43,423 nt of DNA from Chloroflexota bacterium (GTDB taxonomy: Bacteria; Chloroflexota; Anaerolineae; Caldilineales; Caldilineaceae). Made by a program: the position numbers and the translations under genes. Positions 9,363 through 21,000 of the stretch are shown piece after piece (the first letter of the stretch is position 1; each line of letters begins with the position of its first letter). Under the pieces are notes generated by a model. The model was not told where the DNA came from. It made no database searches and saw only the letters and a list, made by a program, of their open reading frames with translations. The stretch lies in contig QEUW01000017.1 in assembly GCA_003577005.1 (NCBI GenBank), positions 1 through 43,423 of the forward strand, written 5' to 3'.

Positions 9363-9558
9363 GGCTTCCTCCTTGTCGGTGGGTATGATGAAAGTTCAGG
9401 GCTTCGCATGTTCAACAAGGATGGATTATTCAACGCAAAGCGGCAAAAAGGCAAAGAGAGATGAGGATATCTGTAGAACTGCTATGTTTGACGTGGTCAC
9501 GCCCATGCGTTATCCTTGCAACCAAATTCGTACAGCTTCTAGCCAGCAAGGATTTCAC

Positions 9559-10638
9559 ATGAAGCCACGCCTCGTTCTCGTCGGCGGTTTTCTGGGCGCA
9601 GGGAAGACAACCCTCCTGCTACGCGCCGCGCAACATCTGGCAGCCCACGGGCTGCGGGTGGGATTGGTAACCAATGACCAGGCCACCGACCTGGTCGATA
9701 CGGCGCTGGCGCAGGCCCAGGAGCGAGCGGTGGTCGAGGTGGCCGGCGGTTGCTTTTGCTGTCGCTTTCCCGACCTGATCGAGGCATTGCGCCAGCTTCA
9801 GCAGACAGTGGCGCCAGAGGTAATCCTGGCCGAGCCGGTGGGTAGTTGTACCGACCTGATGGCGACGGTGCTGCGCCCGCTCATGGCCTATCACCCCGAC
9901 GAGTATGAGTTAGCGCCGTTGACCGTTTTGCTCGACCCGGGCCGGCGGGTCGATGATTACGCTGATGAGGTGGCTTATCTGTACCGCCAGCAACTGGCCG
10001 AAGCCGAGGTGATTCTGCTCAGCAAGGCCGATCTGCCGTGGGATGGTTCTCGCGCCGAACTGCAACAGCGGCTGGCACAACAATTCGCACCGGCACCGGT
10101 GCTCAACCTGTCGGCACAGCAGGGTGAAGGGGTCGACGCCTGGCTAGAGTTGGTATTGAGCCAGCACAGCCGGTTGGAAAGAACGTTGCAGATCGATTAT
10201 GAGCGCTATGCCGCCGCCGAAGCGCGTCTGGGCTGGCTCAACGCAAGCGGCGTCCTTGTTGGCCAACGACGCTTCTCACCCAAGAATTGGATTACCTATC
10301 TGCTGCAAATCCTTGAAGCCACGCTGTCCGGGCAAGGGGCAGCCATTGCCCATATCAAGCTCCAGGCGGCAACGGCGACAGGCATCTGGAAAGCCAGCCT
10401 GACTGAGCGGGGTGGGGCGGTCGGTTGGGATGCCGAGCCGCCAGCGGTGCGTACCGAACAAGTCGACTTTATCTTGAATGCGCGCGTCCACACTATGCCC
10501 GACCGGCTCGAACGGGCAGTGCGGAGCGCCTTTGCCGAAGTGACACCGGCGCCCGAATTTTCCTACGAATTCACCCAATTTGCCTGCTTCAGCCCGGCGC
10601 CTCCAAAACCAACCTACCGGTTTGCCGATGCGCCATAG
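9559..10638 (+). CDS. CobW/COG0523-family metal-chaperone GTPase
   Basis: The 359-residue protein begins MKPRLVLVGG. It has a Walker A motif GFLGAGKTT (residues 10-18), the family's metal-binding GCFCC (C65, C67, C68 within GGCFCC), and an SKAD form of the NKxD guanine motif. COG0523 proteins are P-loop GTPases that deliver metals, often zinc or cobalt, to enzymes. The ATG at 9559 with AAGGA upstream was chosen because it places the P-loop at the usual distance; the frame is open back to 9361 but that part has no family resemblance. The C-terminal region is poorly conserved compared with the CobW_C domain. It is adjacent to a metal-dependent creatininase-family gene on the opposite strand, so a chaperone-client pair is possible but unproven. 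Confidence 0.85.
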   Translation: MKPRLVLVGGFLGAGKTTLLLRAAQHLAAHGLRVGLVTNDQATDLVDTALAQAQERAVVEVAGGCFCCRFPDLIEALRQLQQTVAPEVILAEPVGSCTDLMATVLRPLMAYHPDEYELAPLTVLLDPGRRVDDYADEVAYLYRQQLAEAEVILLSKADLPWDGSRAELQQRLAQQFAPAPVLNLSAQQGEGVDAWLELVLSQHSRLERTLQIDYERYAAAEARLGWLNASGVLVGQRRFSPKNWITYLLQILEATLSGQGAAIAHIKLQAATATGIWKASLTERGGAVGWDAEPPAVRTEQVDFILNARVHTMPDRLERAVRSAFAEVTPAPEFSYEFTQFACFSPAPPKPTYRFADAP

Positions 10639-10724
10639 ATAGTCGTTGCATCTGGTGACGCAGCGTCAGGCCCTGGTTGGCTAAACAGGTATGATCCTTG
10701 CCATCCGCTCAAGAAAGGCGGCCT

Positions 10725-12227
10725 ATGCAGCGTCTGTCCAGTCTCTGGTTCTCCCCTGCAGCGCGGGCTGAGCTTTCCCCTTGGTTGCGCTATGGCATCG
10801 CCACGGTTGTGGTGGCGCTAGCGCTGTTAATCACCTTACAGTTTCCTGAAATACGAAGCGGGTCGCCGTTCTTGTTCTTCTTTCTCGCCATTGCGATCAG
10901 CGCCTGGGTTGGCGGGTTAGGTCCTGGATTGTTCGCCACCGGCCTGGCCGCATTGGCGGTGGTGGTTTGGGCCTTCCCACCGTACGGTTCAATTAGTTTT
11001 TCGGAGTGGCGAACGGTCCCCCTGGTTGGCTTTCTCGCTGTGGCGGGCGTTCTTTGCTGGCTCGTCTATAGCCTTCAAGGCGCCCTCCACCGCGAGTTTA
11101 CCCAGCGCGAAGAGCTGCGGATCACGCTGGCCAGCATCGGCGACGCCGTCATTGCGACTGATTCCACAAGCTGCGTGACGTTGATGAATGGTGTGGCCGC
11201 AAGGTTGACCGGCTGGAGCAGCGAGGAGGCGCGCGGCAAGCCGCTCAGCAAAATCTTTGTGATCGTCAACGAAGATACTCGCGCGCCGGTTGAGAATCCG
11301 ATCGATCGGGTCTTTGCCGAAGGTCGCATTGTGGGGTTGGCCAATCACACTCTTTTGATTGCCAGAGATGGCAGCGAACGGCCGATTGACGACAGCGCAG
11401 CTCCCATTCGAGATGAGGTGGGTCAACTGGTCGGTGCGGTTCTGGTCTTTCGCGATATCAGCGAGCGTAGAGCGGCCGAGACCGCGTTGAGACAGTTAAA
11501 CGCAGAACTCGAACAGCGGGTGGCAGAACGGACGGCCGATCTCGAACGCCGCACGCAGGAGCTGGATCAGTTTGTCTACGTGGCCTCCCACGACCTGAAG
11601 ATGCCGTTACGTGGCATCACCCACCTGGCGAACTGGATCGCCGAAGACACGGCCCACTTGCTCCCCGCCACCTCCCGGCAACACCTGGACACCCTGCTCG
11701 GTCGCGTCCGCTTGATGGACAGGCTGCTTGACGATCTGTTGGTCTACGCGCGTGCCAACCGCCGCGGTTCTCCTCAGGAGTGGGTGGACGTGCGCACCCT
11801 CGTCGACGAAACCCTGGACTTGCTGGCGCCACCGCCTCGCTTTACGATCGAGGTAATTGAACCATTGCCCGCGCTCTACACCGAACGGGTCTCATTAGCC
11901 ACCGTTTTGCGCAACCTGGTGACCAATGCCATCCAGCACCACGATCGGGAAGATGGCCACATCCAGATCTCCGCTCGGGATAGCGGTGACTTTGTCGAAT
12001 TTCAAGTAGCGGATGATGGTCCTGGCATCGCGCCGGAGCACCATCAGCGCATCTTTCTGATGTTCCAGATCCTCCAGCCACGTGACCGCCCGGAGAGCAG
12101 TGGGATGGGCCTACCCATTGTCAAGCGGATCGTCGAGGCCTATGGCGGCACCATTTGGTTAGAATCGGACTTGGGGCGCGGGGCAATGTTTCACTTCACC
12201 TGGCCCAACGCATCTCCGCCTGCATAG
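10725..12227 (+). CDS. Membrane PAS-domain sensor histidine kinase
   Basis: This is a 500-residue kinase. Residues about 20-115 contain several hydrophobic helices resembling the KdpD-type DUF4118 membrane module. A PAS domain follows at about 125-250, ending in the usual [14 protein letters not shown], then a coiled coil, the HisKA box [12 protein letters not shown] with the phosphorylated His, and a HATPase domain with the N box ([11 protein letters not shown]), DDGPGIA and GMGLPIVKR. The layout resembles phytochrome-like or bacteriophytochrome-type kinases (VASHDLKxPLR). The ATG at 10725 with AAAGG upstream is preferred over an in-frame TTG at 10698. No response regulator is adjacent, so its partner is encoded elsewhere. 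The signal sensed is unknown. Confidence 0.88.
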   Translation: MQRLSSLWFSPAARAELSPWLRYGIATVVVALALLITLQFPEIRSGSPFLFFFLAIAISAWVGGLGPGLFATGLAALAVVVWAFPPYGSISFSEWRTVPLVGFLAVAGVLCWLVYSLQGALHREFTQREELRITLASIGDAVIATDSTSCVTLMNGVAARLTGWSSEEARGKPLSKIFVIVNEDTRAPVENPIDRVFAEGRIVGLANHTLLIARDGSERPIDDSAAPIRDEVGQLVGAVLVFRDISERRAAETALRQLNAELEQRVAERTADLERRTQELDQFVYVASHDLKMPLRGITHLANWIAEDTAHLLPATSRQHLDTLLGRVRLMDRLLDDLLVYARANRRGSPQEWVDVRTLVDETLDLLAPPPRFTIEVIEPLPALYTERVSLATVLRNLVTNAIQHHDREDGHIQISARDSGDFVEFQVADDGPGIAPEHHQRIFLMFQILQPRDRPESSGMGLPIVKRIVEAYGGTIWLESDLGRGAMFHFTWPNASPPA

Positions 12228-12234
12228 CAGGCCC

Positions 12235-12265
12235 AGATGCGTTGCACGCTGCGCGTGCAACGCAT

Positions 12266-12267
<2 letters not shown>
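12235..12267. terminator. Perfect 15-bp hairpin between convergent genes
   Basis: AGATGCGTTGCACGC at 12235-12249 pairs perfectly with 12253-12267 around a 3-base loop. It sits between the convergent kinase gene and uvrA and reaches into the uvrA stop codon. It probably ends both transcripts. The arms share the GCGTTGCAC theme of the dispersed palindromes at 8456 and 35662. Confidence 0.65.
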
Positions 12268-15259
<2,992 letters not shown>

Positions 15260-15289
15260 CTCTCGTTTCCCTCACCTGTTTGCCAGACA

Positions 15290-15303
15290 CGAACGTTTGT
15301 TCT
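15290..15303 (-). promoter_or_regulatory. SOS (LexA-type) box of uvrA
   Basis: CGAACGTTTGTTC at 15290-15302 contains the palindrome GAAC-N4-GTTC, the core of the LexA site known from Bacillus and other Gram-positive relatives. It lies 30 bases before the uvrA start and just after the predicted transcription start, a position suited to repression. uvrA is a classic SOS gene. Confidence 0.75.
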
Positions 15304-15314
15304 TACAAACTCTC

Positions 15315-15343
15315 ATTGTACGCGAAGTTGCGCCGAAATGCAA
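15315..15343 (-). promoter_or_regulatory. uvrA promoter
   Basis: On the minus strand TTGCAT (15343-15338) and TACAAT (15320-15315) are separated by 17 bases, which fits a housekeeping sigma promoter. The predicted start near 15308 falls just upstream of the LexA-type box. The rest of the 15260-15557 gap has only the inverted repeat at 15328-15371 and no gene. Confidence 0.6.
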
Positions 15344-15371
15344 CCGTCAGATTGCATGAAATTCGGCGCAA
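15328..15371. repeat. Inverted repeat overlapping the uvrA -35 region
   Basis: TTGCGCCGAA followed by ATGCAA (15328-15343) is mirrored by TTGCAT and then TTCGGCGCAA (15352-15371). The -35 hexamer lies inside the left arm. It could be an additional operator or a small palindromic repeat. Confidence 0.5.
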
Positions 15372-15557
15372 AGTTTGTTTGGCGGAGCCATGTTCGGATG
15401 GCAACGTTACAACAAAACATCGGTGCCCGCCGGACACAGATCAATTAGTATGCCGTAGAACAGACCTTGTTGCAGTAGGGGATTGTCCAATGGTAACCTC
15501 TAAACAAGGTACAACGAGAAAGAGGAGGGCCAGTTCAGGTGAGGGCTGTATCCCATC

Positions 15558-16574
15558 TCAAGGATTGGGCGTGACGGCTGTGCCTAGCAAGACAATCGTC
15601 GTAGGGGTCTGGCTGCCGCTGGCCGGCTCGATGCTGACCTCCACACCGACCAGATCGCTGCGCTCTGGGGGGATGGTGAGCGCAACAGTTTGGGTGGCGG
15701 GATCGGTCACGGTGATCAGGTCAGCCGGGAGAGCGTCACCGTCGGGTGGCAAGATCCAGAGTTGGTAACTCTGGTCTGGCGGCAACGGCGACAGCCCGCG
15801 GAGAATCAAGGTGGCATCGTTCCCGCGGCGGAAGAATGCTCCACTTGCGGCAGGCGCCTCGCCGGTGCCGGCCAGCGTGATCGTCTGCTGTGGATCGGTA
15901 AGAACGGCCAGTTGCCCGGCTTGCTCTTGGATCTGTTGCTGCAAGGCGAGGTTTGTCTCTTGCAGCTGGTCATTTTCGGTCTGGGCCAGGGCTAACTGGC
16001 GCCCAAGATCGCTTACTTGCTGGGAAAGCCGGGTGACACTGCTACGCAACTGCCAGGTCGACACTGCCAACAAAAGAATGGTGGCCACCGCACCTGTTGC
16101 CACCACACTTCGCCAGAAGATACCAAACCAGCCTGGCCCGACGGGCATGGGTTGTAGCTGTGCCGGTGGGATCGGGCGCAGACCGCGCATCGCCGAGCCA
16201 CCCACAGCTGGATGTGGCGCCGGTTCCAAACGGGACCCCCGCCGCCTGCCAGTGGTTGCTGGTGCGGCCAGGCGCAGTTGCTCAACCGGTAGTTCTGCCT
16301 GTGCTTGCTCCAGCCGGCGCTCCTTGACCCGCGCCGGCAGCGGGGCACGCGGGGCCACGTGCGCCAGACTCGCCGCCGTTATCTCCAGGCTGCGAAGACG
16401 CTCCTGCCATTCCGGATGCTCCTGCAAGTAGGCGCTAGCGGCGACCATCTCATCCGCTTCGAGCGCGCCAAAGACATATCCTGGCAGTAACTCTTGCATC
16501 TCTGGCTCGGTCAGCGAGGGGCCACGAGGGGTTGGTGACTCTGCCCCGCCCTCTTGCGTCTGGTCGTCGCTCAT
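15558..16574 (-). CDS. Membrane anti-sigma factor, RskA-like
   Basis: The 338-residue protein has an N-terminal anti-sigma region (LLPGYVFGALEADEMVAASAYLQEHPEW), which is the usual helical domain that binds an ECF sigma factor. A basic linker follows, then one membrane helix around 180-205, a coiled coil, and an extracytoplasmic RskA-type domain (SYQLWILPPDGDALPADLITV). In RskA/SigK systems, regulated proteolysis of the anti-sigma factor releases the sigma factor. The start ATG overlaps the sigma stop as ATGA (16571-16574), so translation of the two is coupled. The N-terminal domain lacks the HxxxCxxC zinc motif, so a thiol-based sensor is unlikely. The inducing signal is unknown. Confidence 0.87.
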   Translation of the reverse strand: MSDDQTQEGGAESPTPRGPSLTEPEMQELLPGYVFGALEADEMVAASAYLQEHPEWQERLRSLEITAASLAHVAPRAPLPARVKERRLEQAQAELPVEQLRLAAPATTGRRRGSRLEPAPHPAVGGSAMRGLRPIPPAQLQPMPVGPGWFGIFWRSVVATGAVATILLLAVSTWQLRSSVTRLSQQVSDLGRQLALAQTENDQLQETNLALQQQIQEQAGQLAVLTDPQQTITLAGTGEAPAASGAFFRRGNDATLILRGLSPLPPDQSYQLWILPPDGDALPADLITVTDPATQTVALTIPPERSDLVGVEVSIEPASGSQTPTTIVLLGTAVTPNP

Positions 16575-17215
16575 CTCTGCGCTTCTCCAACATAGCCAAC
16601 GGCGCGCAGAATACGTTCCAGCTTTTCCAGGCCGAGCCGCATCCGCGTCTTGACCGTGCTTAGGGGGCTCCTGGCGCGTGCGGCGATCTCGCGTTGGCTC
16701 AACCCTTCAAAAAATGCCAGTTCCAGACAGGAGCGCTGCTCACTGGGGATACTTTCCAGCGCCTGCATTACCTGTTGGCGCCGCCACGACTGTTCCACCT
16801 CGCTTTCGGCGCTGCTAGTGGAATAGCGAGGGGGATGCCCCAGCGTCTCGTTTTGGGTTTCGTTTCGTGTCGGCGCCGTTGGTGGCCGTATATGCTGCTG
16901 GCGCAAATAATCGAGCCCCTTGGCGCGAGCAGCATGGTACAGCCACGCCGCCACCGACCCTGTGCCCTCATTTGGTTTGGCGCTTTGCCAGACCATCCAG
17001 AAGAGTTCCTGTAGCAGTTCTTCGGCCACACTGGTTTCGTGTACGATCCGCACCAGTAGATTATAGACAACCTGGGCATGGCGGTCGTACAGCAGCTCGT
17101 AGGCGCGGAGGTCTTGACGGTGGATCAGTTGTAGCAGCGTTTCGTCTGGGTAGTCGTTATACGATTCAACCGCCCGCAGTGGCATTCGAGTTGCTCGCTC
17201 GTGTTTGATGCGCAT
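16571..17215 (-). CDS. ECF-family RNA polymerase sigma factor (SigK-like)
   Basis: The 214-residue protein has region 2 (ELLYDRHAQVVYNLLVRIVHETSVAEELLQ) and region 4 (IPSEQRSCLELAFFEGLSQREIAARARSPLSTVKTRMRLGLEKL), the two domains of an ECF sigma factor. Region 4 with a downstream RskA-type anti-sigma places it in the SigK-like group. The first ATG (17215) overlaps the end of the acetyltransferase gene by 50 bases; an internal ATG at 17185 is also possible and would leave a 20-base overlap. Neither start has a good ribosome binding site, so reinitiation after the acetyltransferase is plausible. It probably directs its own operon. Confidence 0.9.
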   Translation of the reverse strand: MRIKHERATRMPLRAVESYNDYPDETLLQLIHRQDLRAYELLYDRHAQVVYNLLVRIVHETSVAEELLQELFWMVWQSAKPNEGTGSVAAWLYHAARAKGLDYLRQQHIRPPTAPTRNETQNETLGHPPRYSTSSAESEVEQSWRRQQVMQALESIPSEQRSCLELAFFEGLSQREIAARARSPLSTVKTRMRLGLEKLERILRAVGYVGEAQR

Positions 17216-17756
17216 TCGTTACGTTTGGATGCGACCACTCTTTTTCTAAGTAGAGCAAACGAACAAACTTATCGCCCACCCGGTGGCGGGCGGTCTGTCC
17301 GGTCAACTGAAAGCCGAGATAGGTGAAAAATTGGAGCGCGCCGGGATTGAACTGCTCTACCGCCAGCCGCGCCTTGTACATGCCGGCCTGATCAATGAGC
17401 CACGGCTCCAACAACTGCCACGCCTGTGCGCCGACCCCCTGGCGCTGCAACGGCTCGGCCACCATCACCATGCCGATATAGACGACATGCTGTCCTGGCC
17501 AGTGAAGACGGAAGTCGATCAGCCCGATCAACTCGCCGGCCGCGGCATCCTCCGCCTGGAGCCGGCGCACCATCCCCAGGATCGTACGGCCCGGTGTCTC
17601 TGCGGCCGCACGCAAGTCGTGCGCGGCCTGATTGGGTGGCGCGCTGGGCCAGTTGTAGAGCGCCCAATAACCCGGTGTGGCAACATAGACTGCCTGTAAA
17701 GCAGCCACATGATATTCTAGCGACAGCGGCACAAGTGAAATGTTTGGTTCAGTCAT
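17166..17756 (-). CDS. GNAT-family N-acetyltransferase
   Basis: The 196-residue protein has a GNAT fold, with the acetyl-CoA loop seen as VAEPLQRQGVGAQAWQLLEPW (about residues 100-120) and a C-terminal NPGALQFFTYLGFQLTGQ. The GQHVVYIGMVMV strand precedes the loop as expected. Such proteins move an acetyl group from acetyl-CoA to an amine; the substrate is not predictable here. Its last 16 or so codons overlap the start of the sigma factor gene in another frame, so the three genes form one operon. Whether the acetyltransferase serves the stress response set by the sigma factor is inference. Confidence 0.83.
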   Translation of the reverse strand: MTEPNISLVPLSLEYHVAALQAVYVATPGYWALYNWPSAPPNQAAHDLRAAAETPGRTILGMVRRLQAEDAAAGELIGLIDFRLHWPGQHVVYIGMVMVAEPLQRQGVGAQAWQLLEPWLIDQAGMYKARLAVEQFNPGALQFFTYLGFQLTGQTARHRVGDKFVRLLYLEKEWSHPNVTNAHQTRASNSNATAGG

Positions 17757-17917
17757 GTGAACTGCCGGATTATGTCCTGTCTTGAGCGGCCAAATCCTCT
17801 AAGAAGACACAAAACTGTGCGACATCTAGTGCCAGGTTTTGAAAACAGGCGCGCAGTTCAGCCGTCAAATCTTGTAAGATGGTCCCGCCTGCTGGCCCGA
17901 TGTTGCTAACCCCGTGT

Positions 17918-19666
17918 TCATAAAATGTGCTCGATCTCGGTGCGCAGGGTATTGACCTGGCTGCGGGCATTTTGCAGGTCGGCGCTCATGCGGTCGAGCC
18001 TTTCGCGTTCGACGCGGACAAAGCGTGTATAGGGTGCAATCGCCTCGCGCAGCCGTTGGACGCTATCCTTGAGTTCGGTATCGAACTGGCGGGTCATGGC
18101 GTTGGTGAGCTGGCTGCGCAACTCGTTGACCCGCTGGCGCAACTCAGCCTTAATCTTGCTTCGCCGCGCCGGCAGAACGTAGAGGCCCAGTGCTGCGAGC
18201 ACGCCAGCTCCCAAAATACCGGTAATGTCAAGCAGTGTCGTCTGCAGCAGCGTCACGAGCAGGGCGCCCAGCCCCAATGCGCCCACCTCCACCGCTGCCG
18301 TCTGGATGATGGCAGTCTGCACCTCCTGCGCCAGCTTGAGCGATTCGGCCTCGCGGTCATAACTGTCCACCACCTGTTGTGCCTCGCGACCGACACTGGC
18401 GAGCAGGTTCTGCCGGTTGAACTCAAAGGCGCTGGTCATCGAACCGACGATGCGGTCGGCGTGTTGGGCGGCGCGGCGGTTGAGATAGTCCATCACCGCC
18501 TGCCACTGGCGATAATCTTTGTCTACCAGCCAGTCGATCAGTTCGCTGACATGACGTTCGATCTGGCGGCTGGTGTCACCTACCACCTGGCGTTCGAATT
18601 CAGCGCGCAATTTGTCCCCGTTCATCAGGTCGATGAGGCGGTTGAGCCGCATGTAGTCGTCGAAGAAACGGTCCCCGCGCTCGGCCATCTCATAGAGCAC
18701 ATTATCGACGTGACTGATCTGGTACTTGAAGTCGCGCCGCATATCAGTCTCGTACGCAGCAATCTGCTCCTCGATGGTGTCGAGCGTCTGAAAATCGCCG
18801 CGCAACAATTCCTGGCGCCCCACGATGACCTTGTTGTACTTCTCGATGAGGTTTGCGGCGACGCCGATAGGATTTTCGAGCTTGAGGCGTAGACGCTCCG
18901 TGGCGTCCAGTTGCTCGATCATGTAACGCTCCAGCGGCTCGAACTGGCTGGCCTCCCACAGCGGGCCGGCAGGGCGACCGTTCGGGCTCTCCTGTTTGGC
19001 CTGGAGCGCCAACCGGGAACTGACCGGGAAGATCTGCGGGTCGATGCCCAGGAGCGCGCGCCCATTTTCGCGCACAAAGTCGAGGATCTCCTGGCGCTCA
19101 TCCGACCCTTCGACCAGGTCGATCTTGTTGACCACGATGACGATCTTCTTGCCCCACTGGCGCACGCGTTCCAAAAAGAGACGCTCGCTCTCGCTAAAGG
19201 GGCGGTCGGCGCTGGTGACAAAGAGCACCAGGTCGCTGCGCGGAACAAAGTGCTCGGTGATCTCCTGGTGGCGCTGGATGACGGCGTTGGTGCCCGGTGT
19301 GTCCACCAGGTTGACCTCGCGCAGCCACTCCACCGGCACATAGATCACCAGATAATCGCCGTGGCTGGCGTCCTGGCTCAACTGTTCGCCGTAGCGCAGT
19401 ACATGGATGTTGCTCGTCGTCGGAGTGACGCCCTCTTGCAGCAGGCGGCTGCCTAGCAGCGCGTTCAAAAAGGCGGTCTTGCCGGCATTAAACTCGCCCA
19501 CAACGACCAGCAGAAAGAACTCATCCATCTGCTGGAGGCTGCGTTTGAGCAACTCCAGGTCTTCATCAGCAGCTTCCAGTCGCGCCAGTTGGATGCGCAA
19601 TTCTTCGATTAGGCTGCGCTCCTGGCGGAGCAGCCGCGCTTGTTCCGGCGTAAGCAGACGTTGCAA
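17918..19666 (-). CDS. Bacterial dynamin-like GTPase
   Basis: This 582-residue protein carries all dynamin GTPase motifs: GEFNAGKTAFLNALLG (G1), TPTTSN (G2), DTPGTNAV (G3) and NKIDLV (G4). Long helical stalk segments follow. A hydrophobic stretch near 470-520 (GLGALLVTLLQTTLLDITGILGAGVLAALGLYVL) is a membrane paddle or hairpin like those of bacterial dynamin-like proteins, and helical basic segments follow it to the end. Such proteins bind and remodel membranes and are tied to membrane repair and stress. No ATG lies before the conserved region. The likely start is a TTG at 19666 with GAGGGTG upstream; the frame is open to 19936 but that part is noncoding repeat. Confidence 0.85.
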   Translation of the reverse strand: MQRLLTPEQARLLRQERSLIEELRIQLARLEAADEDLELLKRSLQQMDEFFLLVVVGEFNAGKTAFLNALLGSRLLQEGVTPTTSNIHVLRYGEQLSQDASHGDYLVIYVPVEWLREVNLVDTPGTNAVIQRHQEITEHFVPRSDLVLFVTSADRPFSESERLFLERVRQWGKKIVIVVNKIDLVEGSDERQEILDFVRENGRALLGIDPQIFPVSSRLALQAKQESPNGRPAGPLWEASQFEPLERYMIEQLDATERLRLKLENPIGVAANLIEKYNKVIVGRQELLRGDFQTLDTIEEQIAAYETDMRRDFKYQISHVDNVLYEMAERGDRFFDDYMRLNRLIDLMNGDKLRAEFERQVVGDTSRQIERHVSELIDWLVDKDYRQWQAVMDYLNRRAAQHADRIVGSMTSAFEFNRQNLLASVGREAQQVVDSYDREAESLKLAQEVQTAIIQTAAVEVGALGLGALLVTLLQTTLLDITGILGAGVLAALGLYVLPARRSKIKAELRQRVNELRSQLTNAMTRQFDTELKDSVQRLREAIAPYTRFVRVERERLDRMSADLQNARSQVNTLRTEIEHIL

Positions 19667-20305
19667 GGGAGCACCCTCATGAGTATAGCCAACCGGGCCT
19701 GCGACCCGGCGCGGACAAAAACAAACCAAGTAGAGCCTTACATTTTGCCGGCATATCAACGTAATTTCGTACGATCCACTACGTGACCGAATCTCTCTGG
19801 TTGCAGGCCGCGTATCACCCGATATTGTAACACACAGAGTTTCCCGCTGCGAATAGCCGTGTGATCGAGGGGGCGTCCAGGATTGGGGGCGAAGCGCGCA
19901 AGCATTCCGGGAAAAGGCTGCAAGCGCGTTGGACAACTAAAGCATCTCTGGCCCTTTCCCGGAATGTGAGTCCAAGCGAGTAAGGGCTCTTATGCTGCCC
20001 GCCCCCAATTTCGGACACACCCTGTGATCGACAACGGTTCCAAATCCGCCTGGCCTTGAAGGGGCACTTTGTGTACGTCCAATGCAAACACCCCTGTATT
20101 CTGGACAAATCTCCCAAGATGAGCGATAATCGTTGTTCGATCCTTAGTGTCAATATGACGCTAACCAACTCGGCGTATCGACGTATCTTTGTTCAACGTT
20201 CTAGACCAGGCACAGCCAAACTGCACTGGCTCAAGAATGGCGAATTGTCCGGCCTAACCGCCGATTCGTCTCTGGACAGGTGAGTCAAAAGAGAGGAGAC
20301 AAACG
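19667..20305. other. Intergenic region with a mobile repeat
   Basis: This 639-base stretch lies between divergent genes. It holds the MITE at 19869-20022 and its target duplication. I see no convincing gene in the rest; the frame at 20056-20283 lacks a ribosome binding site and similarity. It must contain the promoters of both flanking genes, but no consensus pair stands out. Confidence 0.6.
19860..20031. mobile_element. 154-bp MITE, intact copy with 9-bp target duplication
   Basis: TGTGATCGA at 19860-19868 and 20023-20031 is a 9-bp direct repeat flanking the element at 19869-20022. The ends are 23-bp inverted repeats (19869-19891 and 20000-20022) that match at 18 positions and share ATTGGGGGCG. 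An inner hairpin pairs GCATTCCGGGAAA near 19902 with TTTCCCGGAATG near 19955. It has no coding capacity. Related copies are at 23823-23952 and 34446-34630. Confidence 0.8.
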
Positions 20306-20929
20306 ATGGCACTCAATTTTACAGCCGGCGAACAGGTGGAAATCCCGCCCATCCCCCTAAAGGAACAGGTGAGTCTGCCGGCGGCGCAGAGCGCCGTTAT
20401 CGTGGTGGACATGCAGAACGACTTTGTCAGCGAAGGTGGCCGGCTTGTGGTTCCCGATGCGGCGGCCACCGTCCCGGCGATCCAGACGTTGTTGGCGGCG
20501 GCCCGCGGTCACAACGTCCACATTGCCTACACACAGGACACCCACTACGAGGGTGATCCTGAATGGCAGATCTGGCCGGAGCACTGCCGCGCCGGCACGT
20601 GGGGCTGGCAGATCGTCGAGGCGATCCAACCGCAACCGGGTGACCTGGTCTGCCCCAAGAGCCGCTATGATGGCTTTTACGACACCTCGCTCGATCACTA
20701 TCTGAGCCGGGTGTGGAAGGTGGAACACCTGGTCATCGTCGGCACCATTGCCAGCATCTGCGTGTTGCACACGGCGGCCTCGGCCGGTCTGCGCTGGTTT
20801 CACGTCGTGACGCCTGTAGACGGTGTCTCATCGCTCAACGACTTTGACCAGGCGCTTGCGCTGCGCCAGATCTCATGGCTCTACGCCGGAGAAGTAGTGC
20901 GGAGTGTGGCCGGGATCGAGTTTGTGTAG
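20306..20929 (+). CDS. Isochorismatase-family cysteine hydrolase
   Basis: The 207-residue protein has the isochorismatase-fold triad: D35 in VIVVDMQNDF, K118 in CPKSRYDGFYDT and C152 in GTIASICVLHTA. The HTQDTHY segment near 75-81 is where the family binds metal or substrate. Members hydrolyse nicotinamide, ureidoacrylate, N-carbamoyl amines or isochorismate; the presence of the catalytic Cys argues for a nicotinamidase/ureidoacrylase/carbamoyl hydrolase type rather than true isochorismatase. A strong GAGGAG ribosome binding site precedes the ATG at 20306. It stands alone and is convergent with the hibernation factor gene, so context does not set the substrate. Confidence 0.88.
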   Translation: MALNFTAGEQVEIPPIPLKEQVSLPAAQSAVIVVDMQNDFVSEGGRLVVPDAAATVPAIQTLLAAARGHNVHIAYTQDTHYEGDPEWQIWPEHCRAGTWGWQIVEAIQPQPGDLVCPKSRYDGFYDTSLDHYLSRVWKVEHLVIVGTIASICVLHTAASAGLRWFHVVTPVDGVSSLNDFDQALALRQISWLYAGEVVRSVAGIEFV

Positions 20930-21000
20930 AATGGGGAATAGGGCATGGGAGTGGGGAGTCAGGTCAGAAATCCCACTCCTTACTCCCCATTCCCTACTCC
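20928..21000. terminator. Imperfect palindrome between convergent genes
   Basis: A G-rich left arm (about 20930-20959, including GGGAGTGGGGAGT) faces a C-rich right arm (about 20971-21000, including ACTCCCCATTCCC). It fills the whole gap between the isochorismatase-like gene and the hibernation factor gene and can serve as a terminator in both directions. Confidence 0.55.

Noticed and set aside
15465..15515. ACCTTGTT and AACAAGGT inverted pair
   Set aside because: Only 8 bp with a loop of some 35 bases; compatible with chance.
17770..17970. Possible 66-codon minus-strand gene between the dynamin-like and acetyltransferase genes
   Set aside because: Its start lies inside the dynamin-like gene and there is no ribosome binding site. 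The last 35 residues look helix-like but this is too weak to call.
19667..19936. Upstream extension of the dynamin-like protein
   Set aside because: The extra residues read through a mobile repeat. The same peptide-like string appears in translated copies of that repeat elsewhere, so it is not protein sequence.
20056..20283. 75-codon plus-strand frame before the isochorismatase-like gene
   Set aside because: No ribosome binding site, odd composition and no similarity; probably leader DNA.
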